From Pseudomonas sp. GD03944 (GTDB lineage Bacteria > Pseudomonadota > Gammaproteobacteria > Pseudomonadales > Pseudomonadaceae), in contig NZ_JAOCAH010000016.1 of the NCBI RefSeq assembly GCF_029839275.1, positions 56,450 through 120,449 of the forward strand: a DNA stretch of 64,000 nt. The letters run 5' to 3'. Shown here piece after piece: positions 27,439-35,391 of the stretch. Every line of letters begins with the position of its first letter. Within the stretch, counting starts at the first letter, position 1. The notes below the pieces were generated by a model that saw only the letters and a list, made by a program, of their open reading frames with translations, was not told where the DNA came from and made no database searches. A program made the position numbers and the translations under genes.

Positions 27439-27966
27439 TTACGCGGCCTCCTTGGAATCTTCAACGTATTCGAAATCGACGGCACGGCGCTTGTGTTGAT
27501 CGCCATACAGCAGCTGCTCGAGGACGAACAGCAGGGTGATGAAACCGCCCACCGGGATCGGCATGTAACTGATGCCGACGCGTACCGAAGGCAGGGTGCT
27601 GAGGTACTGGTTCCATGTGGCGACGCACAGCTTGTAGCCCCAGATCAGCATGAACAGGGCGATGGCGCCCATGCACAGGCGCACGAACAGGGTGAACACC
27701 GGCTCCAGGCTTTGCGGCAGTCGATCGGTAAGGGATGTCACGGCCATGTGAGCACCGGCACGGTAGCCGGCAGCCGCGCCGATGAAGGTGAAGACCACCA
27801 TCAGCAGAACGGAGATGGGCTCGGGCCAGCCCAATCCTTGACCCAGCACGTAACGGCTGAAGACGCCCCAGGGGATGATCGTGGCCATGATCACGATCGC
27901 CACGCTGGCGACCAGGATACAGGCGCGGTAAATGGCGTCATTGACGCCCAGAACCAGGTTTTTCAT
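27439..27966 (-). CDS. TRAP transporter small permease (DctQ)
   Basis: A 175-residue protein with four predicted membrane spans, the standard DctQ layout. The motif WPEPISVLLMVVFTFIGAAAGYRAGAH-like region (WPEPISVLLMVVFTFIG, then YRAGAHMAV) is characteristic. It has no gap to dctM and starts 62 bases after dctP. Confidence 0.9.
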   Translation of the reverse strand: MKNLVLGVNDAIYRACILVASVAIVIMATIIPWGVFSRYVLGQGLGWPEPISVLLMVVFTFIGAAAGYRAGAHMAVTSLTDRLPQSLEPVFTLFVRLCMGAIALFMLIWGYKLCVATWNQYLSTLPSVRVGISYMPIPVGGFITLLFVLEQLLYGDQHKRRAVDFEYVEDSKEAA

Positions 27967-28028
27967 GAGACTTCACCGGATGGCATGACACCGACGGAAC
28001 GCCGGTGTCATGCGCTTGCGCGAGGGGA

Positions 28029-29003
28029 TTACTTGACGGCTTCGATGCGCTTGATCAGATCGGCGAACTGCGCGCCGTACTTCTCGCGAACCGGAGCGGT
28101 TGCGTCGTAGAAAGGCTTGGTGTCGACTTCGATGAACTCGACGCCTTCAGCCTTCAGCTTCTCGTTGGATGCGGTTTCCTTGGCGACCCACAGATCACGC
28201 TCTTCCAGCTGGGCTTCCTTGGCCAGTTTCTTGACCAGTGCCTGCTGCTCGGGGGTCAGCTTGTTCCAAGTGGTCTTGGACATCAGCAGCGGCTCGGGCA
28301 GGATCAGGTGGTGGGTCTGGGTGTAGTACTTGGCTTCGCGGAAGTGGTTGTGCTCGAGCAGGGTCGGCGAGTTGTTCTCGGCGCCATCGATCACGCCGCT
28401 TTGCAGGGCGCTGAAGATTTCACCGGTGTCCATGGCGATACCGTTGCCGCCCATGGCGTTCAGGGTGTCGATGAACAGCGGGTTGCCGATCACACGGATC
28501 TTCATGCCTTTCAGGTCTTCGATGCTGCGCACCGGCTTCTTGGTGTACAGGCTGCGGCTACCGGCTTCCATCCACGCCAGGCCGACCATGTTGAAGTCGG
28601 AGTTGGTGATGGCATCGAGGATTTCCTGGCCGATTTCACCGTCCACCACTTTGCGCATGTGGTCGATGTCGCGGAACACGAACGGCATGTTGAAGACGTT
28701 GGTGGCCGGAACGACCGAGCCCACGGAACCCAGGCTGACGCGGGTCAGCTGAACGGCGCCGATCTGGGTCTGCTCGATGACCTCTTTCTCGGAACCCAGT
28801 ACGCCGCCGGAGAACATGCGCGACTTGATTTCGCCGTTGGTGGCGGTATCGAGCTTCTTGCCGAGGTTTTCCATGGCGACTACGGTCGGGTAGCCGGCGG
28901 GGTGGATTTCAGCGATTTTCAGGGTCATGTCGGCCTGTGCCAGGGAGGACAGACCGAGGGCCAGCGGAAGTGCGGCGATAAGCAACTTGCGTTTGAAATT
29001 CAT
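28029..29003 (-). CDS. TRAP transporter substrate-binding protein (DctP), uronate-type
   Basis: Periplasmic solute receptor of 324 residues. A Sec signal peptide (~1-24, ending SLAQA) precedes the mature start DMTLKIAEIHPAGYP. The ligand-carboxylate arginine is expected in MKIRVIGNPLFIDTLNAMGG, and GEIFSALQSGVIDGAENN is the conserved hinge motif. Length and motifs fit the DctP family. Gene order with udh and the lactonase indicates galacturonate and/or glucuronate as ligand. An 88-base gap separates it from the lactonase gene; no terminator was seen there. Confidence 0.92.
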   Translation of the reverse strand: MNFKRKLLIAALPLALGLSSLAQADMTLKIAEIHPAGYPTVVAMENLGKKLDTATNGEIKSRMFSGGVLGSEKEVIEQTQIGAVQLTRVSLGSVGSVVPATNVFNMPFVFRDIDHMRKVVDGEIGQEILDAITNSDFNMVGLAWMEAGSRSLYTKKPVRSIEDLKGMKIRVIGNPLFIDTLNAMGGNGIAMDTGEIFSALQSGVIDGAENNSPTLLEHNHFREAKYYTQTHHLILPEPLLMSKTTWNKLTPEQQALVKKLAKEAQLEERDLWVAKETASNEKLKAEGVEFIEVDTKPFYDATAPVREKYGAQFADLIKRIEAVK

Positions 29004-29091
29004 GGTGGAACTCCATCTTGTTGTTGTAGGTGTGCAGCGTTGCGAACCCCGGGGTGGCAGCTGTCAGGCAACCGCTCCCCAGGTGTTGAAC

Positions 29092-29976
29092 TCAGTGAGC
29101 GAACGGCGTTTCCTCCAGCCCGGCGATACCGGGTTGCAGGGCGAACACGCCGCCTGCCAGGGGTTGGTCGGCCAGGTCACCGCCGGGGCGGATCGAGGTG
29201 ACGAACAGGGTGTCCATGTTGCGGCCACCGAAGGCGCACATGGCGGGCTTCTTCACCGGCACGGCGAGGGAGCGGTCGAGGCGGCCGTCGGGGGTGAAAC
29301 GGTGAACCAGGCCGGCGTCGTTGCCGCAGATCCAGTAGCAGCCTTCGACATCGATCGCAGCGCCATCCGGGCGGCCCGGGTAGGCGTTCATGTCGATGAA
29401 CAGGCGGCGGTTGTGCGGGGCGCCGGTATCGATGTCGTAGTCGAAGGCCCAGACCGCCTGCACGGTAGGGTGCGAGTCGGACAGGTACATGGTCTTGCCG
29501 TCGGGGCTGAAGGCCATGCCGTTGGGCACGATGAACGGGGAGAGCTGTGGCGCCAGCACCGGTTGTCCCGGCTCGTGGCGATACACGGCACCAGCTGAGA
29601 TGCCGGCGGCCATGTCCAGCAGCATGGTGCCGGCCCAGAAACGACCCTGCCGATCGCAACGACCGTCGTTGAAACGCATGCCGGCCTGGGCATGCTCCAC
29701 GCGGTTCAGGCGGGTGCTGACCAGGCGACCGTCGGTGCCGGTCTCCAGGCGGAACAGGCCGCTTTCCATCCCGGCGATCCAGGCGCCGTCGCGGCCCTGG
29801 GCGATGCAGGCGATCATTTCGTCGCCTTCCCAGCTCTGCGTGGCGTTGTCGGACGGGGTCCAGCGGTTCAGGCGCTTGGCCGGGATATCGACCCAGTACA
29901 GGGCCTGCTCCCGGCTGCTCCAGACCGGGCTTTCACCGGTGGCATTGCGTGCGTCGAGAATCAGTTCAGCGTGCAT
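29092..29976 (-). CDS. SMP-30/gluconolactonase-family aldarolactonase
   Basis: A 294-residue six-bladed propeller of the SMP-30 family. The metal-site pieces are visible: GESPVWSSREQALYWVD with the metal Glu, FNDGRCDRQGRFWAGTM with the Asn/Asp ligand, and IVPNGMAFSPDGKTMYLSDS with Asn and Asp. In this context it probably opens the galactaro- or glucaro-lactone made by uronate dehydrogenase to the free aldarate. No signal peptide, so cytoplasmic. Second gene of the operon, 47 bases after udh. Confidence 0.88.
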   Translation of the reverse strand: MHAELILDARNATGESPVWSSREQALYWVDIPAKRLNRWTPSDNATQSWEGDEMIACIAQGRDGAWIAGMESGLFRLETGTDGRLVSTRLNRVEHAQAGMRFNDGRCDRQGRFWAGTMLLDMAAGISAGAVYRHEPGQPVLAPQLSPFIVPNGMAFSPDGKTMYLSDSHPTVQAVWAFDYDIDTGAPHNRRLFIDMNAYPGRPDGAAIDVEGCYWICGNDAGLVHRFTPDGRLDRSLAVPVKKPAMCAFGGRNMDTLFVTSIRPGGDLADQPLAGGVFALQPGIAGLEETPFAH

Positions 29977-30023
29977 GGCAGCTCGTTCTCTGTTGTTCTT
30001 GTTGTCGGTGTTGCGTGTCCGGA

Positions 30024-30851
30024 TCAGTCGTCGCCGAACGGACCGGCCGCGACGAAGGCGCCGCCGTGGTAGATCGCTGCCGGGTCATCGGCGGCCGGCT
30101 TGGGCTGCGCTTCGACCTGGTCGCGGAAGACTTCCGAGGTGTCCTGCGGCTTGTAGCCCAGGTGATCGGCCAGGCGGTTGTCCCACCAGACTTCCTTGTT
30201 GTCGGACATGCCGTAGACCACGGTGTGGCCGACGTTCGGGGTGTAGAGCGAGCGCTCGATCAGCTGGGTCAGGTCGCGGAAGCTCAGCCAGGTGCTCATC
30301 ATCCGGCGGTTCTGCGGGACCGGGAAGGACGAGCCGATGCGGATGCTGACGGTCTCGATGCCATAGCGATCGAAGTAGAAGCTGGCCATGTCCTCGCCGT
30401 AGGACTTGGACAGGCCGTAGTAGCTGTCCGGGCGGCGGGCGCAGTTGGCGTCGATGGTTTCGTTCTGCTGGTAGAAGCCGATGACGTGGTTGGAGCTGGC
30501 GAAGATCACGCGCTTCACGCCGTGGCGGCGGGCGGCTTCATAGATATGGAACACGCCGCAGATGTTGGGGCCGACGATTTCTTCGAAGGGGCGCTCTACC
30601 GAGACACCACCGAAATGCACGATGGCATCGACGCCTTCGACCAGCGCGTGGACGGCGGCTTTGTCGGAGAGGTCGCAGACCTGGATTTCTTCATGCGGGC
30701 CGGCGGCAGGTGCCATCTCGGCAATATCGGACAAACGAATGATGTTGGCGTAAGGACGCAGGCTTTCCCGCAGAACCTTGCCTAGCCCGCCTGCTGCGCC
30801 GGTGAGCAGCAGGCGATTGAAGGGGGTGTTGGCGTTGGACGTCGTGGTCAT
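30024..30851 (-). CDS. udh: uronate dehydrogenase (NAD+)
   Basis: Oxidises D-galacturonate and D-glucuronate to the aldarolactone with NAD+. A 275-residue short extended SDR: Rossmann motif TGAAGGLGK near residues 17-25, catalytic Tyr/Lys as Y145-G-L-S-K149, and IVHFGGVSVERPFEEI, a segment typical of known Udh. The ATG at 30851 is chosen over one 15 bases upstream for its better match to the family start; the choice is not certain. First gene of the udh-lactonase-TRAP operon, with promoter at 30909-30938 and an operator between promoter and gene. Confidence 0.93.
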   Translation of the reverse strand: MTTTSNANTPFNRLLLTGAAGGLGKVLRESLRPYANIIRLSDIAEMAPAAGPHEEIQVCDLSDKAAVHALVEGVDAIVHFGGVSVERPFEEIVGPNICGVFHIYEAARRHGVKRVIFASSNHVIGFYQQNETIDANCARRPDSYYGLSKSYGEDMASFYFDRYGIETVSIRIGSSFPVPQNRRMMSTWLSFRDLTQLIERSLYTPNVGHTVVYGMSDNKEVWWDNRLADHLGYKPQDTSEVFRDQVEAQPKPAADDPAAIYHGGAFVAAGPFGDD

Positions 30852-30887
30852 GGCAGGACTCTGCATTGTTGTTATTGGATGTCATCT

Positions 30888-30900
30888 GTTGTCGTATGAC
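30888..30900. promoter_or_regulatory. operator A1 (udh operon)
   Basis: GTTGTCGTATGAC, 8 bases downstream of the -10 box of the udh promoter, in the region of the transcription start. Same placement as B1 and C1. Confidence 0.72.
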
Positions 30901-30908
30901 TTGCGCCG

Positions 30909-30938
30909 ATTATCATCATCGGGCCATCAGTTTGTCAA
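30909..30938 (-). promoter_or_regulatory. sigma-70 promoter of udh operon
   Basis: On the minus strand TTGACA (30933-30938), 18-base spacer, GATAAT (30909-30914). Preceded upstream by GTCGCG-type sequence also found at copy B. One of three matching promoter copies. Confidence 0.85.
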
Positions 30939-31139
30939 CGCGACCATGGGAGGAATTTGCGCAGTTGGCCTGGCGTTCGTCGGCGCTGAGCACCGCGCGA
31001 AGGTGCCGCGAAAAAGGCGGATTTTTAACGGGAGGAAGGCTCTAGCTCGGCGTTCTGTTGAAATCGTAGTGCCACCGTCGTCATCCGCGGCCAGCGGCTG
31101 GGCGGGCGGTGAAATATCAGCGTATTTCAGGCACTTATT

Positions 31140-31159
31140 GTTGTATGACAACGTATCTC
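31140..31159. promoter_or_regulatory. operator A2, distal site upstream of udh
   Basis: GTTGTATGACAACGTATCTC, nearly identical to B2 (35317). It lies about 255 bases upstream of A1 and 10 bases past the end of the LysR gene; no plus-strand gene starts here. The 302-base gap between udh and the LysR gene holds only these sites. Confidence 0.7.
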
Positions 31160-31168
31160 TTATGCCTT

Positions 31169-32071
31169 TTAGGAATGATCCGAATGCCGGGCCGCCAGGC
31201 GGATGGCGTCGCGCATCGGCTGGCACGCCGGGTTGTCATTGTCGTCGCGCCACACCAGGTGCAGTTCGCTCCGCACGCCGGGGTCCAGGGTGATGGGGCA
31301 ATAGCGCACCTGCCCGAAGCCGATGCGGCTGGCGCTGCGCGGCACCAGAGCCACGCCGAGGCCGGCGTTGACCAGCGACAGGATGGTCAGGGTAGAGCCG
31401 CTGTGCTGGACGATGTCCGGCGCCACCCGTGCGGAGCGGAACATGCCCGTCAGCAGCTCGTTGAACGGCTGCCAGGCGGCGTGCGCGTACAGAATGAGGG
31501 GCTGTCCGGCCAGGGCGGTGATCGCCAGGTCCGGGTGATCGGCCAGGGCATGTCCGGCAGGCACCGCCAGCACGAACGGCTCGCGCAGCAGGCATTCGCT
31601 GACCAGGCCTTGCTGGGGCACGGGTGTGCGCACGATGCCCAAGTCGATGCGCCGGGTGCGCAGGGCCTCGAACTGATCGAAGGTGGGCATCTCGTGCAGC
31701 GACACCGTCAGGCCGGGGTGTTCCTGGCGCGCCCAGCTCACCACCTGGGGCAGGAAGTCATGCGTTGCGGCGGCGATGAAGCTGATGCCGATCGAGCCGG
31801 CGTCGCCCCGAGCGATCCGTTGCGCGGCGGTGGCGGCGTTCTGCGCATGTTCGAGCAGCGCCTGGGCTTCGATGAAGAAGGCGCGGCCGGCGGCGGTCAG
31901 GCTCACCGAGCGGGTGCTGCGATGGAGCAGGCTGACCCCGAGGCTGTGCTCCAGCAATTGTATCTGCCGGCTCAGTGGCGGTTGCGTCATGTTCAGGCGT
32001 TCGGCGGCGCGGCGGAAATTCAGCTCGGTGGCCACCGTGGTGAAGCAGCGCAGTTGGGACAGTTCGAGCAT
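31169..32071 (-). CDS. LysR-family regulator
   Basis: A 300-residue LTTR. The N-terminal winged helix LRCFTTVATELNFRRAAERLNMTQPPLSRQIQLLE is read in two conserved parts (FTTVATELNFRRAAERL; MTQPPLSRQIQLLE), followed by a periplasmic-binding-like effector domain. ATG 32071 is chosen for AAGG 5 bases upstream and because it starts the conserved domain; earlier in-frame codons are extra. Divergent from the enolase-superfamily dehydratase at 32172 with about 100 bases between starts, so it likely controls that gene in response to a sugar acid. Confidence 0.87.
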   Translation of the reverse strand: MLELSQLRCFTTVATELNFRRAAERLNMTQPPLSRQIQLLEHSLGVSLLHRSTRSVSLTAAGRAFFIEAQALLEHAQNAATAAQRIARGDAGSIGISFIAAATHDFLPQVVSWARQEHPGLTVSLHEMPTFDQFEALRTRRIDLGIVRTPVPQQGLVSECLLREPFVLAVPAGHALADHPDLAITALAGQPLILYAHAAWQPFNELLTGMFRSARVAPDIVQHSGSTLTILSLVNAGLGVALVPRSASRIGFGQVRYCPITLDPGVRSELHLVWRDDNDNPACQPMRDAIRLAARHSDHS

Positions 32072-32171
32072 TGATGCCTTTTCTGTATCAATCGCAAGGT
32101 TCATTAGATTAGACGCTTTCAATGAGCGTCGTCATGCTCGGCCACCTTGTCCATCTGGAGAGGTCGCAGTG

Positions 32172-33314
32172 ATGAATGAACAGGCTGAGCGGGACCGTAT
32201 TGTCTGGGTGGGGCTGCGCTCCATCGAGTTGCCACTGAACCTGGCTGTCAGTGATGCCAAGGTGCTGACCGGGCGCCAGCGCCCGCTGGACAGCGTGTCG
32301 ATTCTGCTGGCCGAGGTGCAGAGTGCGTCCGGCCACAGCGGGCTTGGATTCGGCTACACCTTGCGCATGGGACGTGCGGCGCAGTTCGCCCAGGCCTGCG
32401 AGCTGGCGCCGCTGCTGCTGGGTGAAGACCCCAGCGACACCGGCCGATTGTGGGAAAAGCTGATGTGGGGGTGCGCCTCGATCGGACGCGGCGGCCTGAG
32501 CGCCCAAGCCATCGGGCCGCTGGACACGGCCCTGTGGGACCTCAAGGCCCGGCGAGCCGGCCTGCCATTGGCCAAGCTGCTCGGCGCCCACCGCGACGCC
32601 GTGCCCTGCTACAACACCTCTGGCGGTTACCTGCAGGCGCCCATCGAGCAGGTGATCGAGAACGCGCAGGGCTCCCTCGCGCGGGGAATCGGCGGTATCA
32701 AGCTCAAGGTCGGGCAGCCGGACCAGGCCCTGGACCTGCAGCGCGTCCGCGCGTTGCGCCGCGCCCTGGGGGACGGGGTGGCGCTGATGGTGGACGCCAA
32801 CCAGCAGTGGGACCTCACCAGCGCCCTGCGCATGGGCCAGGCCCTGGAAGATCAGCACCTGGAGTGGATCGAGGAGCCACTGGACGCCCATGACGTCGAG
32901 GGGCATGCCGCGCTGTCCGCGCAACTGGTCACGCCGGTGGGCAGCGGGGAAATGCTCAGCTCGGCGACGGACGTGTGCGCCTTTATCGACCGCAACGCGG
33001 TGGATGTGCTCATGCCCGACGCGCCCCGGGTCGGGGGGATCACGCCGTTCCTGCAGGTGGCCGAAGCCGCGCGGCGCAAGCGGCTGTGCCTGGCGCCGCA
33101 TTTCGTCATGGAAATCCACATTCACCTGGCCGCTGCCTACGAGCACCGCGTCTGGGTCGAGCATTTCGAGTGGCTGGAGCCGCTGTTCAACGAGCGCCTG
33201 GAGATTCGCGATGGCTGCATGCAGGTACCCGCGCGCCCAGGCCTGGGGCTGAGCCTGAGCGAGCAGGTCGAAGGATGGACCGTGGCGCGCTGGAGCGTTG
33301 GCCAGCGCGTCTAG
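32172..33314 (+). CDS. L-talarate/galactarate dehydratase-like enolase-superfamily enzyme
   Basis: A 380-residue member of the mandelate racemase subgroup. The catalytic K-x-K is K177-L-K179, metal ligands D208, E234 and E260, and the general base H310 lies in APHFVMEIHIHLAAAYE. Every position equals the residue I recall for Salmonella talarate/galactarate dehydratase (K195/K197, D226, E252, E278, H328) minus 18, a constant offset. The tail EHFEWLEPLFNERLEIRDG is also that subfamily's. It should convert galactarate (and L-talarate) to 5-keto-4-deoxyglucarate. SD GGAGAGG lies 8 bases before the ATG. Confidence 0.88.
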   Translation: MNEQAERDRIVWVGLRSIELPLNLAVSDAKVLTGRQRPLDSVSILLAEVQSASGHSGLGFGYTLRMGRAAQFAQACELAPLLLGEDPSDTGRLWEKLMWGCASIGRGGLSAQAIGPLDTALWDLKARRAGLPLAKLLGAHRDAVPCYNTSGGYLQAPIEQVIENAQGSLARGIGGIKLKVGQPDQALDLQRVRALRRALGDGVALMVDANQQWDLTSALRMGQALEDQHLEWIEEPLDAHDVEGHAALSAQLVTPVGSGEMLSSATDVCAFIDRNAVDVLMPDAPRVGGITPFLQVAEAARRKRLCLAPHFVMEIHIHLAAAYEHRVWVEHFEWLEPLFNERLEIRDGCMQVPARPGLGLSLSEQVEGWTVARWSVGQRV

Positions 33315-33321
33315 AAGAAGG

Positions 33322-33350
33322 GCGCGGCACCCGACGATCGGGTGCCGCGC
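33322..33350. other. GC-rich hairpin between convergent dehydratase genes
   Basis: GCGCGGCACCCGA / TCGGGTGCCGCGC, 13-bp stem with a 3-base loop, no T-run on either strand. It may block read-through or protect 3' ends. Confidence 0.6.
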
Positions 33351-33355
33351 TGCGC

Positions 33356-34762
33356 TCAGCCCTGCTGCTTGCGGCCGATGCTGGGTTGCTTGGGGTCGTA
33401 TTTCCAGCCAGGGATCAGGTATTGCATGGCCATGGCGTCGTCCCGGGCGCCGTTCGCCACTTTCTTGTACAGCGCGTTGGCGGCCTGGATGCGGTCCATG
33501 TCCGGCTCGATGCCGAGGCCCGGTTTTTGCGGCACCTTGACCTGGCCGCCGACGATCTGCAGCGGTTCGTGGGTCAGGCGCTCCTGGCCTTCCTGCCAGA
33601 TCCAGTGGGTGTCGATGGCGGTGATGCGGCCCGGTGCCGCGGCGGCGGCGTGGGTGAACATGGCCAGGGACACGTCGAAGTGGTTGTTCGAGTGCGAGCC
33701 CCAGACCAGGCCGAACTCCTCGCACATCTGTGCCAGGCGTACCGAGCCCTGCATGGTCCAGAAATGCGGGTCGGCCAGGGGGATGTCCACCGCTTCGAGG
33801 CGCAGCGAGTGGCCCATCTGGCGCCAGTCGGTGGCGACCATATTGGTAGCGGTGGGGATGCCGGTGGCGCGCTTGAACTCCGCCATGATCTCGCGACCGG
33901 AGTAGCCGTTTTCCGGACCGCACGGGTCTTCGGCGTAGGCCAGGATGTGGCCCTGGCCCTTGCACAGGTCGATGGCTTCGGCCAGGGACCAGGCACCGTT
34001 GGGGTCGAGGGTGACGCGGGCGTCGGGGAAGCGCGCCTTGATGCCAGCGATGGCCTGCATCTCCTCGGCACCGGTCATGACGCCACCCTTGAGCTTGAAG
34101 TCCTTGAAGCCGTAGCGCGCGTGGGTCGCTTCGGCCAGGCGGACGATCGCCTCAGGCGTCACCGCTTCCTGATGGCGCAGCTGGTACCACGCATCGCCGG
34201 TTGTGTCGCCCGCAAGGTACGGCAGGTCGGTGCGGGTGCGGTCACCTATATAGAAGAGGTAGGCGAGCATCGGCACGCTGTCGCGCTGTTGGCCGCTGCC
34301 CAGCAGGTCGGCCACCGGCACGTCCAGGTGCTGGCCCAGCAGGTCGAGCAGGGCGGCCTCCACGGCGGTGATCACGTTGTCCAGGCGCAGGTTGATTTCG
34401 TGGGGCTGCTTGAGCACCGCGGCTTCGGATTCCGAGGTGACCTGGTGCACGGTGGCTTGCGGGCCGTTCCCGTCGCGCCCGGCAATGGCCCGGCGCAGGG
34501 TGTTCAGCGTGCGGTTGTACAGGCCGATGGGCTGACCGATGACCAGGCCGCGCACCCGCTCCAGGGCCTGGCGAATGCCTTCGCCGCCGGGGACTTCACC
34601 GATCCCGGTACGGCCGGTGCTGTCCTTGAGCAGCACCAGGTTGCGTGTGAAGTAGGGGGCGTGGGCCCCGCACAGGTTGAGCAGCATGCTGTCGTGGCCC
34701 GCCACCGGGATGACGTCCATCTCCAGCACCGTCGGGGTTGTCGTGCGCAGGTGTTCAACCAT
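33356..34762 (-). CDS. gudD: glucarate dehydratase
   Basis: Dehydrates D-glucarate (and L-idarate) to 5-keto-4-deoxyglucarate. A 468-residue enolase-superfamily enzyme: K223-L-K225 (KxK), D253 in TLDPNGAW, E278 in YAEDP, N307 in PTATNMVATD and H357 in WGSHSNNHFD, the GudD set. Clearly distinct from the shorter talarate/galactarate enzyme encoded convergently. ATG 34762 has GGAG 10 bases upstream. The best promoter (35112-35141) is some 350 bases upstream, leaving an unusually long leader. Confidence 0.95.
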   Translation of the reverse strand: MVEHLRTTTPTVLEMDVIPVAGHDSMLLNLCGAHAPYFTRNLVLLKDSTGRTGIGEVPGGEGIRQALERVRGLVIGQPIGLYNRTLNTLRRAIAGRDGNGPQATVHQVTSESEAAVLKQPHEINLRLDNVITAVEAALLDLLGQHLDVPVADLLGSGQQRDSVPMLAYLFYIGDRTRTDLPYLAGDTTGDAWYQLRHQEAVTPEAIVRLAEATHARYGFKDFKLKGGVMTGAEEMQAIAGIKARFPDARVTLDPNGAWSLAEAIDLCKGQGHILAYAEDPCGPENGYSGREIMAEFKRATGIPTATNMVATDWRQMGHSLRLEAVDIPLADPHFWTMQGSVRLAQMCEEFGLVWGSHSNNHFDVSLAMFTHAAAAAPGRITAIDTHWIWQEGQERLTHEPLQIVGGQVKVPQKPGLGIEPDMDRIQAANALYKKVANGARDDAMAMQYLIPGWKYDPKQPSIGRKQQG

Positions 34763-34875
34763 GGGGGTATCGCTCCAGTGATGCAGCGCGGGGCTGCTCG
34801 TTGAGGAAAGCCGGGGTGGCCAGGGAAATTCGGGCGCGGGTTCGCAGGCCGGGGTGGGGCAGGGTGGTCGCGGCA

Positions 34876-34907
34876 AGCGGGCGAGCGGGCGAGCGGGCGA
34901 GCGGGCG
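34876..34907. repeat. four tandem copies of an 8-mer in the gudD leader
   Basis: AGCGGGCG repeated four times without change, followed by CAG. It lies in the 629-base gap between gudD and kdgD, inside the predicted gudD 5' leader. The rest of that gap holds the B1/B2 operators, promoter B and the TTTTGTTTTTATAG box at 35066-35079 shared with the porin leader. Confidence 0.8.
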
Positions 34908-35090
34908 CAGGGTGATCGTCGGGCGAATCGGGCAGGGCCGGGGGTTGCGGCTGTGCCGATGCCTGGGAGGTGAGCAGGCAGACCAGCGCGGCGGCGGACC
35001 TGGCGTGCGGATGAGGCGCTGGCCTCGTGGCCGGTGATAACGTGATCATGGCTAGGCTGTTTGTGTTTTGTTTTTATAGGGCCGTTATAC

Positions 35091-35103
35091 GTTGTCGTAC
35101 GAC
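35091..35103. promoter_or_regulatory. operator B1 (gudD promoter)
   Basis: GTTGTCGTACGAC, 8 bases downstream of the gudD -10 box; same placement as A1 and C1. On the minus strand it extends to CGTCGTACGACAACGTATAA, resembling the distal-site consensus. Confidence 0.72.
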
Positions 35104-35111
35104 GTGTCGCG

Positions 35112-35141
35112 ATTATCGTTAGGGGTTTTGCGGCTTGTCAA
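35112..35141 (-). promoter_or_regulatory. sigma-70 promoter of gudD
   Basis: On the minus strand TTGACA (35136-35141), 18-base spacer, GATAAT (35112-35117). Second of three matching promoter copies. Confidence 0.85.
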
Positions 35142-35316
35142 CGCGACCATTGAAGTGACCAACGGTCGGTCGTCGGACGTTATGCTCGCCACCGCCTTGC
35201 GGGTGGAAGCCCCGGTCAAAACCAGGCAAAGCCTGCGTTCTGCCTCGTTTTCAGCGGTTTTTGCAGGGCGAAGGCGCCGTCGCACGCGACGATGAAAAAG
35301 AGTGGTTTTGTTTTAA

Positions 35317-35336
35317 GTTGTACGATAACGTATCTC
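35317..35336. promoter_or_regulatory. operator B2 upstream of kdgD
   Basis: GTTGTACGATAACGTATCTC. It overlaps the spacer and -10 of a possible plus-strand promoter TTGTTT (35308-35313), 17 bases, TATCTC (35331-35336), which would drive kdgD. About 230 bases from B1. Confidence 0.7.
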
Positions 35337-35391
35337 TCACAGCTCAGGCTGACGTACTTCATCACAACTCGCTTTACAGGGTGCTCGAATA

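Noticed and set aside
26122..28110. A 662-codon open frame on the plus strand
   Set aside because: Antisense to the TRAP permease genes; His/Gln/Gly-rich shadow with no recognisable domain.
32109..33965. A 618-codon minus-strand frame across two dehydratase genes
   Set aside because: Antisense to the talarate/galactarate enzyme and out of frame with gudD; both real genes have intact catalytic residues.
34876..34907. CRISPR-like array
   Set aside because: Eight-base units without spacers; a simple tandem repeat. The 257-base array also lacks repeat-spacer structure.
34504..35049. A 181-codon minus-strand frame in the gudD leader with a signal-like N-terminus
   Set aside because: No ribosome-binding site, Pro/Ala/Arg-rich composition, and it runs out of frame into gudD; treated as a shadow, though a short uORF cannot be excluded.
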